Shown here piece after piece: positions 35,068 through 44,414 of a stretch of DNA of 48,929 bases. A model generated the notes under the pieces. It was not told the origin of the DNA and did not search any database. It worked only from the letters and a program-made list of their open reading frames with translations. Each line of letters opens with the position of its first letter. Positions within the stretch are counted from its first letter, which is position 1. The DNA comes from Pseudoramibacter faecis (GTDB taxonomy: Bacteria; Bacillota; Clostridia; Eubacteriales; Eubacteriaceae): positions 1 through 48,929 of the forward strand of contig NZ_JAYFFI010000015.1 of the NCBI RefSeq assembly GCF_036289405.1, in the 5' to 3' direction. A program made the translations under genes and the position numbers.

Positions 35068-35178
35068 TTATGGCGCTTTCACAACACAGTTTCGTCTTTC
35101 TGTCGCCACGATGGACGCGAGAAGTCTTGGTGCGTCAATGATAAAACAAATCAAAATGATGTTGATAACTGCAATCAT
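35068..35178 (-). CDS. Small hydrophobic peptide, 36 codons, function unknown
   Basis: A short frame begins at an ATG (35176-35178) with a strong AAAGGAGGG ribosome site six bases upstream and ends at TAA 35068-35070, directly before a strong terminator. The first 14 residues are hydrophobic (MIAVINIILICFII), suggesting a membrane-inserted helix, followed by a polar tail with an ERR triplet and a second cysteine. The combination of ribosome site, compact frame and own terminator makes it credible despite its size. It sits between the dlt operon and the decayed ABC exporter. I do not recognise a family; a small membrane peptide, signalling peptide or type I toxin are all possible. Confidence 0.55.
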   Translation of the reverse strand: MIAVINIILICFIIDAPRLLASIVATERRNCVVKAP

Positions 35179-35275
35179 AGATACCCTCCTTTGTGTTTTA
35201 TCAAGCTAAATTTTCGAATGCTTAAAGCACCAAAATCTGAAACATTTCGCAATTGATATACCATTTGAAATTTTA

Positions 35276-36214
35276 CTAATTCGCAATTTTCCAAGTAGTA
35301 GTTTTATTTTTCATATCTATCAAAGTTTTATATAGCCTTTCTTGTCTCATAAGCTCTTCATGAGTTCCTCGTCGTTCTATTTTTCCATTGTTCAAAACGA
35401 AAATTTGATCGGCATTTCGTATTGTAGAAAGCTGATGAGCAATCATAATAATCGTCTTATTTTTCGTCAATTCCTCAATGACGGCTTTCAGCTTATCTTC
35501 ATTTTCCGGATCCACATTCGCTGTCGCTTTATCGAAAATGACAATCGGCGCATCCTTCAGCATCGCTCCCGCAATGGAATTCGCTGTTTTTCTCCGCCGG
35601 AAGGACTGGCGCCGCCTTCTCCAATCGGGGAGAACTTCGATAAAATCATGACGCATAGCTTTTTTCGCAGCCTCTATAACTTCTTCCCTTGTGGCCTCTG
35701 GCATACCGAGCTTGATATTATTCTCTATCGTATCTTCAAAGAGATACACATTTTGAAACACCATAGCGATATTACTCATCCGATTCGGCAATATATATTC
35801 CTTAATATTCTTGCCGCCGATCATTATTTCGCCGGAGTTTACATCCCCAAAACCTTGCAATCAGATGAAAGTTGTCTTTCCGCTTCCTATCAGGCGAATT
35901 TAAGATCAAGCTTATTTCCTTATGTAATGGTGCTTATTCTGGATAAATCAGCCATAGAATGGGACCTATAATATTTGCGGTCATTTCAAGAATAATATAT
36001 GCCAAAATCGTTTCCTTTGAATCGACCTGATCAACGATAATATTCCTTAGTTTTCCGGATGGGATATTCAAGACACTTTCTTTAGTGCTGTTTACCAGCG
36101 CTACAATCACATTTGTCAGCAAAATATACGCAAGCGGTCCAGAAATCACGCCTGACAGAGTTAATATAATAGAGCCTATATAATATTTTATCTATATCTA
36201 TTTTCTCATCCATT
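35276..36214 (-). pseudogene. Decayed ABC exporter (fused membrane and ATPase domains)
   Basis: Fragments of one MsbA-like exporter remain in order. They are a start region overlapping the ECF ATPase stop, a frameshift near 36165, then a membrane-domain piece (ISGPLAYILLTN, NIPSGKLRNIIVDQVDS) to about 35934. A large deletion follows, then a nucleotide-binding domain. In that domain the P-loop is shortened (IGSGKTTF) and followed by an in-frame TGA near 35863. The signature GEGGASPSGGEKQR survives only in a shifted frame between two indels (~35600), and Walker B reads FDKAT instead of FDEAT. Total length is about half a normal exporter. It was part of the TetR-ECF island operon. Confidence 0.9.
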
Positions 36215-37696
36215 TGTTACTTTCTCAGACCATATACAATCAGCGCTTTTCACTTTAGCTTTACCCTTAAAAAAGCTTATAATCAAATCTTCATTCCCTC
36301 TAACACAGATTTTTTTATGACCTTTCTCTGATATGAGATAAGCTGTGTTGCAAGTTTTAAATAACAACTCCAAATCATGTGTAATCAGAATAACCGGAAC
36401 ATCCTGTGTCTTTTCCTCTATAACAGAAGAAACCAACATCATTCTTTTATAATCTAACCCTGCAGTTGGTTCGTCCAAAATGACAAGTTTTGACTCTTTT
36501 AATAATGCAATCAAAAGTGCAAGTCTCTGTTTTTCTCCACCGGACAATTCATGTGGGTTCATCATTCGTTTATCCCACAATTCCAGGTCTATTAGATATT
36601 CCTTTATCTTCTCCAAATATGCCTCATCCGATTCCTTTTTTAAGGGGATTAACTCTCTTTCAACGGTTTCATAAAAAAACATATTTCCGCAATTCTGCAA
36701 ACTTGCGGCAGTATTTTTCAGTCTGTTCTTTTGAGATGCCCCATAGGATACTTTGCCGCTTTTCATCGGCAAAAGACCGATGAGTTCTTTTGCCATCGTT
36801 GTTTTACCAATCCCATTTTCCCCAATCACCGCCATGCACTCTCCCCGGTTTAAGGAGAAATTCACATAATCTTTCAGCTGATAATCCTTATTCTTGATGA
36901 GTAACCCATCCACTTTAATGAGTATATCTTCACCAACTTTGGGTGCTGCGCTCCTTAAATTTGTATAATCAAAGCACCTAAGCATATTTTCTTTACGAAC
37001 ACTTTCATTTAAATCTTTTGGTAAAAAAATTTTTTCAAGGTGACCGTTTTTAAGAAGAATTAAACGATCTATCATATATTTCAAATAAGATAATCTATGC
37101 TCTGCAATAATGATTGTTTTCCCTTGATCTTTAAGTTTTTTCAAAATATCTTTTAGTTCTTCGATGGATGCAAAATCCAGATTCGCAGTTGGCTCATCTA
37201 AAATAACAATACTACTGTCATATACCAAGGTAGAGGCGATGGCTACTTTTTGTTTTTGTCCTCCTGAAAGGTCTCTTATTTTTCTTCCTCTAAGATCCGA
37301 TATCCCGAGTTGCTGCATCGCATATTCCACTCGTTTTAGTAAGAGGGCGCGTTTCATTCCTGTATTTTCACCAACCAAAGCGATTTCATTTTCAACTTCA
37401 TTAACAAAGAACTGTTCGTCAGGATTTTGAAAAACATTGCCAACATATTTCGCAAGCTCTCCGGTCTTATATTCATTGACGGATTTGCCCAATATCTTTA
37501 TTTCTCCTGCCAAATTACCATCATATAATTCCGGAATCAGACCATTGAGTAATCTCATTAAGGTTGTTTTTCCAGAGCCGGATAATCCCGTTATGACTAC
37601 AACTTCACCTTTTTCTACTGTAAAATTAATACTTTCTAATACCGTTTTGTCGGCATAAGAAAATTTATTGATATTTATTTCTGCAGCTTTTCCCAT
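36206..37696 (-). CDS. ECF transporter ATPase, two fused nucleotide-binding domains
   Basis: A 496-residue protein with two complete ABC ATPase units. Unit 1 (residues ~5-235) has GLSGSGKTT, LSGGQKQK and ILDEPTANLD; unit 2 (~260-480) has GENGIGKTT, LSGGEKQR and ILDEPTAGLD. The NPDEQFFVNEVENE Q-loop region is typical of EcfA/CbiO-type ATPases. It would energise the T and S subunits encoded immediately upstream. The ATG follows AGGGA and overlaps the EcfT gene end by 22 bp. Codon use is AT-rich like its operon partners and unlike dlt or dnaE, supporting acquisition of the block. Confidence 0.93.
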   Translation of the reverse strand: MGKAAEININKFSYADKTVLESINFTVEKGEVVVITGLSGSGKTTLMRLLNGLIPELYDGNLAGEIKILGKSVNEYKTGELAKYVGNVFQNPDEQFFVNEVENEIALVGENTGMKRALLLKRVEYAMQQLGISDLRGRKIRDLSGGQKQKVAIASTLVYDSSIVILDEPTANLDFASIEELKDILKKLKDQGKTIIIAEHRLSYLKYMIDRLILLKNGHLEKIFLPKDLNESVRKENMLRCFDYTNLRSAAPKVGEDILIKVDGLLIKNKDYQLKDYVNFSLNRGECMAVIGENGIGKTTMAKELIGLLPMKSGKVSYGASQKNRLKNTAASLQNCGNMFFYETVERELIPLKKESDEAYLEKIKEYLIDLELWDKRMMNPHELSGGEKQRLALLIALLKESKLVILDEPTAGLDYKRMMLVSSVIEEKTQDVPVILITHDLELLFKTCNTAYLISEKGHKKICVRGNEDLIISFFKGKAKVKSADCIWSEKVTNG

Positions 37697-38367
37697 ATCG
37701 CTATCCCTATAAATCCTATGCCGACGATCATCGCTGCATAATCACACCATGTTAATGATAAATCTGCATAAGAAGTTTTTTTACAATCAAACTCAATCCC
37801 TTTTGTGATCAATGCGCAAGTCAAAACATTGCCTGTTTCAAATGCTTTATAAATCATAGGTACTAAATACATTTCAATGCTATGTATTGGTTTCAGTATA
37901 TTAAACGAAATATTTCTAACTTTTAATCCTTCTTTGATTTCATTTAGATAGCGTTTATATTCCGGTATAAAACGAATAAAAACGGAAACACCAATGCATA
38001 AATTATTAGGTAATTTAGTCTTTCTTAGCGATGCAATAATTTCTGAATTGTTAAAGTTCGTTGCGATCCCCGCCAAACTCCAAAGCGGAAATAACTTAAT
38101 TACAATAAGTCCCATCGTATAAATGGAACCCAACCACCCATTCATTATAAAAATCTTTGATAAAATCTTTATTCCCGTGAACAAGAAAATATATACCAAG
38201 ACAAAAGAAAATGCTTTTTTTGGACTTACCAAAAAAAGCAGAAAAAAACTAAAAAGAAGCATGCACCAGTATACAAGCATTTCGCTAAAAAGCAAAACGC
38301 TTGTATACATAATTATGAGAATGCCAATGGTCAATGGTTTTAATAGCAGACGATTCTCGAAGCTCAT
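37675..38367 (-). CDS. ECF transporter membrane-coupling subunit EcfT
   Basis: A 230-residue membrane protein with about five hydrophobic segments. A cytoplasmic coupling region carries the helix FIRFIPEYKRYLNEIKEGLKVRNISF and the C-terminal coupling motif ALITKGIEF, where EcfT proteins usually have A-R-G. It links the S subunit to the ATPase. The start codon overlaps the S-subunit stop (TAATG). Confidence 0.88.
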   Translation of the reverse strand: MSFENRLLLKPLTIGILIIMYTSVLLFSEMLVYWCMLLFSFFLLFLVSPKKAFSFVLVYIFLFTGIKILSKIFIMNGWLGSIYTMGLIVIKLFPLWSLAGIATNFNNSEIIASLRKTKLPNNLCIGVSVFIRFIPEYKRYLNEIKEGLKVRNISFNILKPIHSIEMYLVPMIYKAFETGNVLTCALITKGIEFDCKKTSYADLSLTWCDYAAMIVGIGFIGIAIWEKLQK

Positions 38368-38972
38368 TAGGACAAAATATCCTTTTTCTTGCTGGTTTTA
38401 TCGAAGAATTTTCTATTGACGTATTTCCCAAACAGTGTTCCAAGAATGGCCGCAACCATCTCTACAGACAATATAATGGCCATATTCTTCGGGTTGAAAA
38501 AGGTATCTTTTACCATTTGAGCTTTTTCCGTTGTGAATAAATTCGGAAACGTTTTTACTAATCCTTCTACACCTAAGAAAAGGATAAAGAAAAATCCATG
38601 CAGAGCATAGATAATCTGCGATACAACATACGAAACACCAATTCTGCCATCGTTGATATAATTGTCTCTATTGCCTATGCAAAGTTCTCCAAGCAAACCG
38701 GCTACAACCATAATGGGCAGCATTGGAATAAAGCCCATAATAGAATAAATGATGCCTGCTAATAAATAATAAATAAATATTGCTCCTCTTTTAGGAATTC
38801 TATGGCACATAACAAAATAAACAGGAGCGCATAATAAACTTCCTATTGAAACATGCACGAAAACCCCGTAAGTTCCAAATATTTGTGTTATCATTCCTGA
38901 CGCCATACTGATCACAAAGCCTACAACTCCGAGCAAACTGACGATAATCACATCTTTTAATTTTAATTTCAT
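38367..38972 (-). CDS. ECF transporter S component, MptD/Trep_Strep family
   Basis: A 201-residue membrane protein with about six helices, similar to the MptD/TIGR02185 family of putative S components (KDVIIVSLLGVVGFVISMASG at the N-terminus, a conserved MLPIMVVAGLLGELC helix, and FGKYVNRKF near the C-terminus). Members are commonly encoded next to EcfT, a double ATPase, a TetR regulator and two ABC exporters, as here. The substrate of this family is not known. The ATG overlaps the tetR stop (ATGA). Confidence 0.85.
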   Translation of the reverse strand: MKLKLKDVIIVSLLGVVGFVISMASGMITQIFGTYGVFVHVSIGSLLCAPVYFVMCHRIPKRGAIFIYYLLAGIIYSIMGFIPMLPIMVVAGLLGELCIGNRDNYINDGRIGVSYVVSQIIYALHGFFFILFLGVEGLVKTFPNLFTTEKAQMVKDTFFNPKNMAIILSVEMVAAILGTLFGKYVNRKFFDKTSKKKDILS

Positions 38973-39565
38973 TTATTTTTCCTCCCTTGCCATTTATCGA
39001 GATATAGTAAAATCATTTTTTTTACGATATCTTTATTCTCCTGAAATGATTCTTTGCTTCCTAAAGGTTCGAATGAAGCATATCCGATCAGTAAAGAATG
39101 GGTGAAGAATATTAAAAAACGATCCTCTAATATATCCTTTGAAATGCCTGAATCTTTAAATGCTCTATGAAGAATATCAATATATTTAATATTGAGTTTT
39201 TTATATATTCTCAACAGCTTCTGATCTCTCGCAATCCCCTCCAAAAGAATTGCAAATAATTCTTTGTAGTCATTATCATCAAAAATTTTAGCCATTATAA
39301 AATCAACAAAAGTATCTAAATCATGTCTTTCTCCTACCTTCAAAAAATTTCTCTCCTCACCATAATCAAGCCCCTGAGACATCATGTCATAAAAAATCTC
39401 ATAGACATTTTTATAATAGTGATAAACTCCTCCAACCGACATGCCTGAACATACAATGACATCATCCATCGTTGTGTTAAAAAACCCTTTTTCTAAAATG
39501 ATCTTTTTTGCAGCAAGTTGAATTTGGTTTTTTCTTACATCCTTTGATAGTCGCTTACTTGACAA
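38969..39565 (-). CDS. TetR-family transcriptional regulator
   Basis: A 198-residue regulator. The N-terminal helix-turn-helix (IQLAAKKIILEKGFFNTTMDDVI, then VGGVYHYYKNVYEIFYDMM) is typical TetR. The C-terminal ligand domain is unassigned. I place the start at the TTG at 39565 because GAGGAGG lies five bases upstream; a TTG at 39601 would include the operator-like palindrome in the coding region. It heads the ECF island operon and probably represses its own promoter through the palindrome at 39583-39598. Confidence 0.88.
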   Translation of the reverse strand: MSSKRLSKDVRKNQIQLAAKKIILEKGFFNTTMDDVIVCSGMSVGGVYHYYKNVYEIFYDMMSQGLDYGEERNFLKVGERHDLDTFVDFIMAKIFDDNDYKELFAILLEGIARDQKLLRIYKKLNIKYIDILHRAFKDSGISKDILEDRFLIFFTHSLLIGYASFEPLGSKESFQENKDIVKKMILLYLDKWQGRKNK

Positions 39566-39582
39566 AATTCCCTCCTCTTTTA

Positions 39583-39598
39583 TCGAGGAAATCCTCGA
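39583..39598. promoter_or_regulatory. Candidate TetR operator palindrome
   Basis: A perfect palindrome TCGAGGA-AA-TCCTCGA lies right at the predicted transcription start, 18 bp before the preferred tetR start codon. A second, shorter repeat (gttag...ctaac, about 39609-39624) overlaps the -10 region. Confidence 0.6.
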
Positions 39599-39605
39599 CA
39601 AAAAT

Positions 39606-39634
39606 ATGTTAGCATTTTCTAACTACCTTGTCAA
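39606..39634 (-). promoter_or_regulatory. Predicted promoter of the tetR-ECF operon
   Basis: Minus-strand TTGACA (39629-39634), 17-bp spacer, TAACAT (39606-39611). The palindrome at 39583-39598 starts about 8 bp downstream of the -10 element. Confidence 0.7.
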
Positions 39635-39717
39635 GAGTCAAATTTTAGATACGTTATTTACTATCCCTTTTGTTTAAACCATATCGCTGAATTGAATAAA
39701 GCAACTGTTAAACGACA

Positions 39718-39770
39718 TAAAAAAAGGGATTCGAAGAATCGTCTAGGTTTGAGCGGTTTGCCGGAATCCT
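39718..39770 (-). terminator. Possible terminator after rlmD
   Basis: ggattc (39727-39732) can pair with gaatcc (39764-39769), and on the minus strand a run of seven T residues follows. The loop is long (31 nt), so the call is tentative. Confidence 0.45.
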
Positions 39771-39796
39771 TTGATTCAAAATCTTTTTATCCTTAT

Positions 39797-41173
39797 TTAT
39801 TCCCCACTCCTTGATAGAAGAGCGACGGTCTCCACATGCCCCGTTCCAGGAAATAAATCAAAAGGCGTCACTTCTTCCAAACGGTAGCCAGCGTCGGCAA
39901 GACAGCGGCAGTCCCGCGCTAAGGTCGACGGATTGCAGGAAACATAAACGATTTTAGGCACACCGCAGGCGACAATGGTTTCAAGCAGTGACTTGGCACA
40001 ACCCTTGCGCGGCGGATCCACAACCACCACATCGGCCGCATCGCCGGCAGCCAGGCGTTCCGGCATGATCTTCTCTGAGCGGCCATAAAAAAACTGAATA
40101 TTATCGATGTTATTTCGGCGGGCATTTTCTTTCGCGTCGGCAATCGCTTCCGGCACCGCTTCAATTCCCGCGACTTTTCGGGCGCGATCGGCCATACAGA
40201 TGCCGATGGTTCCCGTGCCGCAATACAAATCAAATACCGACTCCCGCCCGGTCAGCCCCGCATAATGAATCGCCTGCTGATACAGTTTCTCAGCCTGCCC
40301 GGTGTTTACTTGGAAAAAGGAAGCCGGCGAAATCTGAAATTCCCGGCCGCATAACGTTTCTGAAATGGTCGGCGCACCAAAAATCACCCGGGTTTCTTCC
40401 CCCATAACGCGATTGCCCCGATTGGGGTTGATGTTAATTGAAAAACTAGCCAATTCCGGAAGACTTTCCCGCAGTCGGCGAGCTAATCTCTCCATATTCA
40501 CGCCGGAAAGGGTCTTCGCGATTAAAATCACCATGATATCGCCACGGCGATTGGCGCGCACCAGAATTCCCCGCAAATTACCCGCGCCGCTATCTTCCCG
40601 ATAAATCGGGATTTGCGAATCCTTTACCCATTGATTTAAAATCGAAATCAAATCATCATTCGGCGTCATCTGATTCAGGCAATGCGCAATCGGAACCACT
40701 TGATGGCTGCCCTTCGCATAGAAGCCGATCCCCTCTTCGCTGACTTTAAATTGTGCCTTGTTGCGATAATGCACAGACGAATCAGCACTCACCATGGCGC
40801 GCACTTTACCCGCAATATCCACAAAACCGCCAATATGCACAAGATCGTCCATCACCCGCCGCCGTTTTTGTTCAGTCTGAGCCGCGGCATTCAGATGCAG
40901 CCACTGACAACCGCCGCATTTGGGAAAATAATCACAAGGCGACGTTTGCCTGACCGCCGCCCTCACTTGAATCGCTTCTAACGTTCCCACCAGATATTGC
41001 CGCTTAATAACAGCAACCCGGATCCGAGCCCGTTCTCCCGGCAAGGCGCCGCCCACAAAAACAGTCAGCCCGTTGTGACGGGCGACCCCTTCACCGCGGG
41101 CTGTTAAATCTGTCACATCGACGACCAGACGATCGCCGATGTGATATGCATTTTTTTTCGTTTTATGCTTCAC
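39797..41173 (-). CDS. rlmD: 23S rRNA (uracil-C5)-methyltransferase RlmD
   Basis: A 458-residue enzyme. An N-terminal TRAM domain (residues ~10-65, VTDLTARGEGVARHNG) is followed by the Fe-S cysteines (CDYFPKCGGCQWLHL plus a later AHC). The SAM domain has VFDLYCGTGTIGICMA, VVVDPPRKGC and the catalytic cysteine in VYVSCNPSTLARDC. It methylates U1939 (E. coli numbering) or a related uridine; RlmD and RlmCD cannot be fully told apart by eye. Translation starts at a GTG that overlaps the upstream regulator stop (GTGA), so the two are coupled. Confidence 0.92.
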   Translation of the reverse strand: MKHKTKKNAYHIGDRLVVDVTDLTARGEGVARHNGLTVFVGGALPGERARIRVAVIKRQYLVGTLEAIQVRAAVRQTSPCDYFPKCGGCQWLHLNAAAQTEQKRRRVMDDLVHIGGFVDIAGKVRAMVSADSSVHYRNKAQFKVSEEGIGFYAKGSHQVVPIAHCLNQMTPNDDLISILNQWVKDSQIPIYREDSGAGNLRGILVRANRRGDIMVILIAKTLSGVNMERLARRLRESLPELASFSININPNRGNRVMGEETRVIFGAPTISETLCGREFQISPASFFQVNTGQAEKLYQQAIHYAGLTGRESVFDLYCGTGTIGICMADRARKVAGIEAVPEAIADAKENARRNNIDNIQFFYGRSEKIMPERLAAGDAADVVVVDPPRKGCAKSLLETIVACGVPKIVYVSCNPSTLARDCRCLADAGYRLEEVTPFDLFPGTGHVETVALLSRSGE

Positions 41174-41589
41174 TTTTCTTTTGGATGATCTTTCATGAAT
41201 TTTTTCATCTGACCAAAGGTTTCTTCGGAAATGATGTGTTCGATGCCGCAGGCATCATTTTCGGCCACAACCGGCGAAACGTTCAGCGCTTCTTCAAAAA
41301 ATTTCGTAATGGTCACATGGCGGTCATACACGCGCTTTGCCGTTTCAAGTCCTTCTTCTGTGATGTAAATCCGCCCGTAACGCTCGTGCTTCACGAGTCC
41401 GCGTTCTTTCATCTTTTTAACCGCATCCGTCGCGCTGGCTTTGGTCACGCTCATGGCTTCTGCTAAATCCGTGATGCGCACGCCTTCATTTCCTTTTCGG
41501 TAATTCACATAAATTTCTTCGATATAATCTTCGACCGACTCTGTATAGCTGCTGCTGCTTCTTCCACTTGTTTCTGGTTTGTAAACCAT
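41170..41589 (-). CDS. DtxR/MntR-family metal-dependent regulator
   Basis: A 139-residue protein. It has a winged helix-turn-helix (SVEDYIEEIYVNYRKGNEGVR, then ITDLAEAMSVTKASATDAVK), the wing YGRIYITEEG, and a dimerisation/metal domain ending in a helix with HHI-like ligands (FFEEALNVSPVVAENDACGI, EHIISEE). No C-terminal SH3-like domain is present, so it resembles MntR more than DtxR. It likely senses Mn or Fe and represses uptake genes elsewhere. The ATG at 41589 follows GAGGT; longer in-frame starts run into the decayed ygiQ tail. Confidence 0.87.
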   Translation of the reverse strand: MVYKPETSGRSSSSYTESVEDYIEEIYVNYRKGNEGVRITDLAEAMSVTKASATDAVKKMKERGLVKHERYGRIYITEEGLETAKRVYDRHVTITKFFEEALNVSPVVAENDACGIEHIISEETFGQMKKFMKDHPKEK

Positions 41590-43495
41590 ATCGCTTACCT
41601 CTTGTTTCCTTTCTTCTGATGCATTGTTTCCGTGCTTGGTTCTGATCCTGGCTGTCCGCTTTTCGTTTGTCGTGCTTTTCATGTTTTGACTGATTCGTCT
41701 GAATGTGTCCCAGCAGTATCGGCGCGATCAATACATGTCGTCCGCGGCCGATCAAGTCGGCTCGCCCACAGGATATCAGCGCTTCTTTAACCCATTGATA
41801 ATTTTTGGGGATCCCAGAACTGCAATAAGGCGCGCTGTAATTTTTTCTCCCGCCTTTTGGGCACATGAATTTCCTCCATCGTGAGCGGATCGTATCCCGT
41901 GTAATACATCGCCGTCGACAAAGATCCCGGCGTCAGATAAAAATCCTGAACCTGTTCCGGTTCCAGATGATGATCCCGCAGGTATTCACTGAGCGCTATG
42001 GCATCCGCCAACGTTGTCCCAGGATGGAAAGAAATGAAATACGGCACCAGGTATTGCTTTTTCCGGAACGTGCATTGATCTTTTTAAACTGCTCGGTAAA
42101 TGCCTGATAAACCGAAAGATGGCTTGAGCATATGGCCCAACACCCGGTCCGAAATATGCTCCGGGGCCACCCGCAGTTGACCGCTGATATGATAGTCTAC
42201 TATTTCCTGAAACAAATCGCTTTTGTGATCGGCCGTCAGAAAATCATAACGAATTCCCGATCGCACAAAGACTTTTTAACCCCGGGAATTTCTCGCATTT
42301 GCTTTAAAAGATGGCAATATTCCCCTTCGTCGGCATTGATATTCGGACAAACCTCGGGATACAGACATTCGCGATGGCGGCACGCGCCGGACTGTCGCTG
42401 TTTTTCACAGGCGAGGCCATAAAAATTAGCCGTCGGTCCGCCCACATCGTGAATATAACCTTTAAAAGCCGGAAGCTTTGTCATCATCCGAGCCTCTTTT
42501 AAAATTGCATCTGCGCTGCGGTGTTGAACAATTCGCCCCTGATGCATGCCGATGGCACAAAAGGCACAACTGCCAAAGCACCCCCAATTCGCCGTGACGG
42601 AAAACCGCACCTCTCCAAGACTGGTTACCTCCGGTCCGGGCGACCATTGCCGACCGGTATAGCCGCGGTCATAAACGTCGTCCATTTCCATTTCGGTCAA
42701 TGGCATTTACGGTGCATTCTGCACAAAAACCCGATGGTCACACCGTTGATAGTAGGGAACTTCCACAAAGGGATCGTTACAGGCATAAATGATGACCGCC
42801 GCTTTCGCGAAAGCTTTTTTATCCGTCGATACCGCTTCAAAAGATGGGATTTCGATGCCGTCGTCCGGCACATAATCTAACAAAACCGCCGTCCCTTTGA
42901 TATAAGTGATGTCGCGGATGGCAAGACCGGCATCCAAGGCCTCAGCCACCTCGACAATGGCCTTTTCTCCCATGCCATAAACCAACAGATCAGCACCGCT
43001 ATCGACTAAAATCGAACGTCGCACCTGATCCTACCAATAATCGTAATGCGCAAATCGGCGGAGACTTGCCTCAATCCCGCCGAGGATAATCGGCACCCTG
43101 CCAAAGGCTTCCCGGATCCGGACGCAATAGGTAATGACGGCACGGTCCGGACGCCTGCCCGTCTTGCCTCCCGGTGTGTAAGCATCATCGTGACAGCGTT
43201 TGCGGTTAACCGTATAGTGACAGACCATCGAATCCATATTGCCGGAACTCACCAAAAAAGCCAGCCACGGCCGTCCAAAAATTTTAAATACTTCTGCATC
43301 TGTCCAGTCGGGCTAAGCCAGCATTCCCACACGATAGCCGCGATCCTTTAAAAAGCCGGCAATCATCACAGAACCATAAGACGAATGATCGACAAAAGCA
43401 TCCCCTCTGACAAAAGCAAAATCTACTTGTTCCCAGCCAAAAGCAGCCATATCGGCATCTGTCATCGGGAAAGGTTTTTCCGCCGCGACCGTCAT
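41590..43495 (-). pseudogene. ygiQ: Decayed YgiQ-family (UPF0313) radical SAM protein
   Basis: Conserved YgiQ segments appear in order from the start at 43495: the FAFVRGDAFVDHSSYGSVMIA N-terminus in pieces, YTPGGKTGRRPDRA, LGGIEASLRRFAHYDYW, the radical SAM cysteines CFGSCAFC, YHISGQLRVAPEH, PYFISFHPG and RADLIGRGRHVLIAP. The frame is broken by TAG at 43313-43315, TAG at 43031-43033, TAA at 42707-42709, and frameshifts near 42275, 42110, 42070 and 41845. Seven independent lesions make this a pseudogene rather than recoding. The 3' boundary is approximate. Its start overlaps the cobS stop. Confidence 0.92.
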
Positions 43496-44277
43496 GCCAA
43501 ACGGCCTCCTGTTATTTGTGTCAGCACAGGTGCCGCATCTATCATCGCAACGGTCGCAACCATAAAAACCGCCTGGGTCATTTCAATCGTGAGACCAATC
43601 TGATCACCGGTAATCCCCGCGAATTTTCGGTTGCAGTACACCATCAGCAACAGGTTTAAAACCACCGTAATCACGAAAGCAAGCAATAAAATCGGCCGCA
43701 GCCACCAGGTCAAACCGCCGATGAGAATCAAATAAACCAGTACATGACAGGGCTTGGCAATCTCTGTGATCCTCTTGCCTAAACCACCGCCGCCCTCGGC
43801 ATAAGTCGAAAAAGCACAGGTCTGAACAGCACAATAGCGGCCGATCACCGGCATGAGAAAAAGCGAGATCGGCAATGCTTTAATGAGAACTTGATAACTG
43901 CCCCACATCGTGAAAAGCAGCAGGACCAGGCCAATGGCACCAAATGCTCCAAGGCGGCTGTCCTTCATGATAGCCATCATCCGATCGCGGTCCCTCGCGG
44001 AAAACAACGCATCCACCGTATCCGCCACGCCGTCGTAATGCAGACCTCCGGTGATCCAAATATAAAAAATAAGCAAAGCCACCGCTGATAAAGCCGTCCG
44101 CTGCCAATGACCCAATAACCATCCGGCAGCAAACATCGGTGCCCCGATGAACACGCCAATGACCGGCATATAAAGCATGCAATGATAAAACTCATCTTCT
44201 GATACTGACTTCAGTTGAATGGGCACGCGCGTGTAAAAAGAAATTCCGACAGCCAACTCTTTTAAAAATTGACGCAT
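43492..44277 (-). CDS. cobS: Adenosylcobinamide-GDP ribazoletransferase (cobalamin synthase)
   Basis: A 261-residue membrane enzyme with about seven helices. Signatures are GGLHYDGVADTVDALFS, the KDSRLGAFGAIGL block and the C-terminal GITGDQIG motif, all typical of CobS. It joins alpha-ribazole to adenosylcobinamide-GDP in the last steps of B12 assembly. No other cob gene is in the window, so the pathway genes lie elsewhere. A GAGGAG site precedes the ATG, and the stop overlaps the decayed ygiQ start by 4 bp. Confidence 0.93.
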   Translation of the reverse strand: MRQFLKELAVGISFYTRVPIQLKSVSEDEFYHCMLYMPVIGVFIGAPMFAAGWLLGHWQRTALSAVALLIFYIWITGGLHYDGVADTVDALFSARDRDRMMAIMKDSRLGAFGAIGLVLLLFTMWGSYQVLIKALPISLFLMPVIGRYCAVQTCAFSTYAEGGGGLGKRITEIAKPCHVLVYLILIGGLTWWLRPILLLAFVITVVLNLLLMVYCNRKFAGITGDQIGLTIEMTQAVFMVATVAMIDAAPVLTQITGGRLA

Positions 44278-44335
44278 AAACTCCTCGTCTTTAAAATTTC
44301 GTTTGTACGTCCTAAAGCAAAGGGACTACGGCAAT

Positions 44336-44363
44336 ATTATACCATAGCCCCTTTTTTATTCAA
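44336..44363 (-). promoter_or_regulatory. Predicted promoter of cobS
   Basis: Minus-strand TTGAAT (44358-44363), 16-bp spacer, perfect TATAAT (44336-44341), about 60 bp before the cobS start. The same bases form an imperfect hairpin (aaagggactacgg with ccatagcccctttt) that could serve as the ptsH terminator, so the two roles may overlap. Confidence 0.55.
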
Positions 44364-44414
44364 ATTCTATTTAAATCTGTTCATCATTCACAGCGCAAGT
44401 TTCCCGGCGATCAT

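Noticed and set aside
41590..43495. Stop codons in ygiQ as recoding (pyrrolysine or readthrough)
   Set aside because: Two lesions are TAG but one is TAA, and there are at least four frameshifts, so decay is the simpler explanation.
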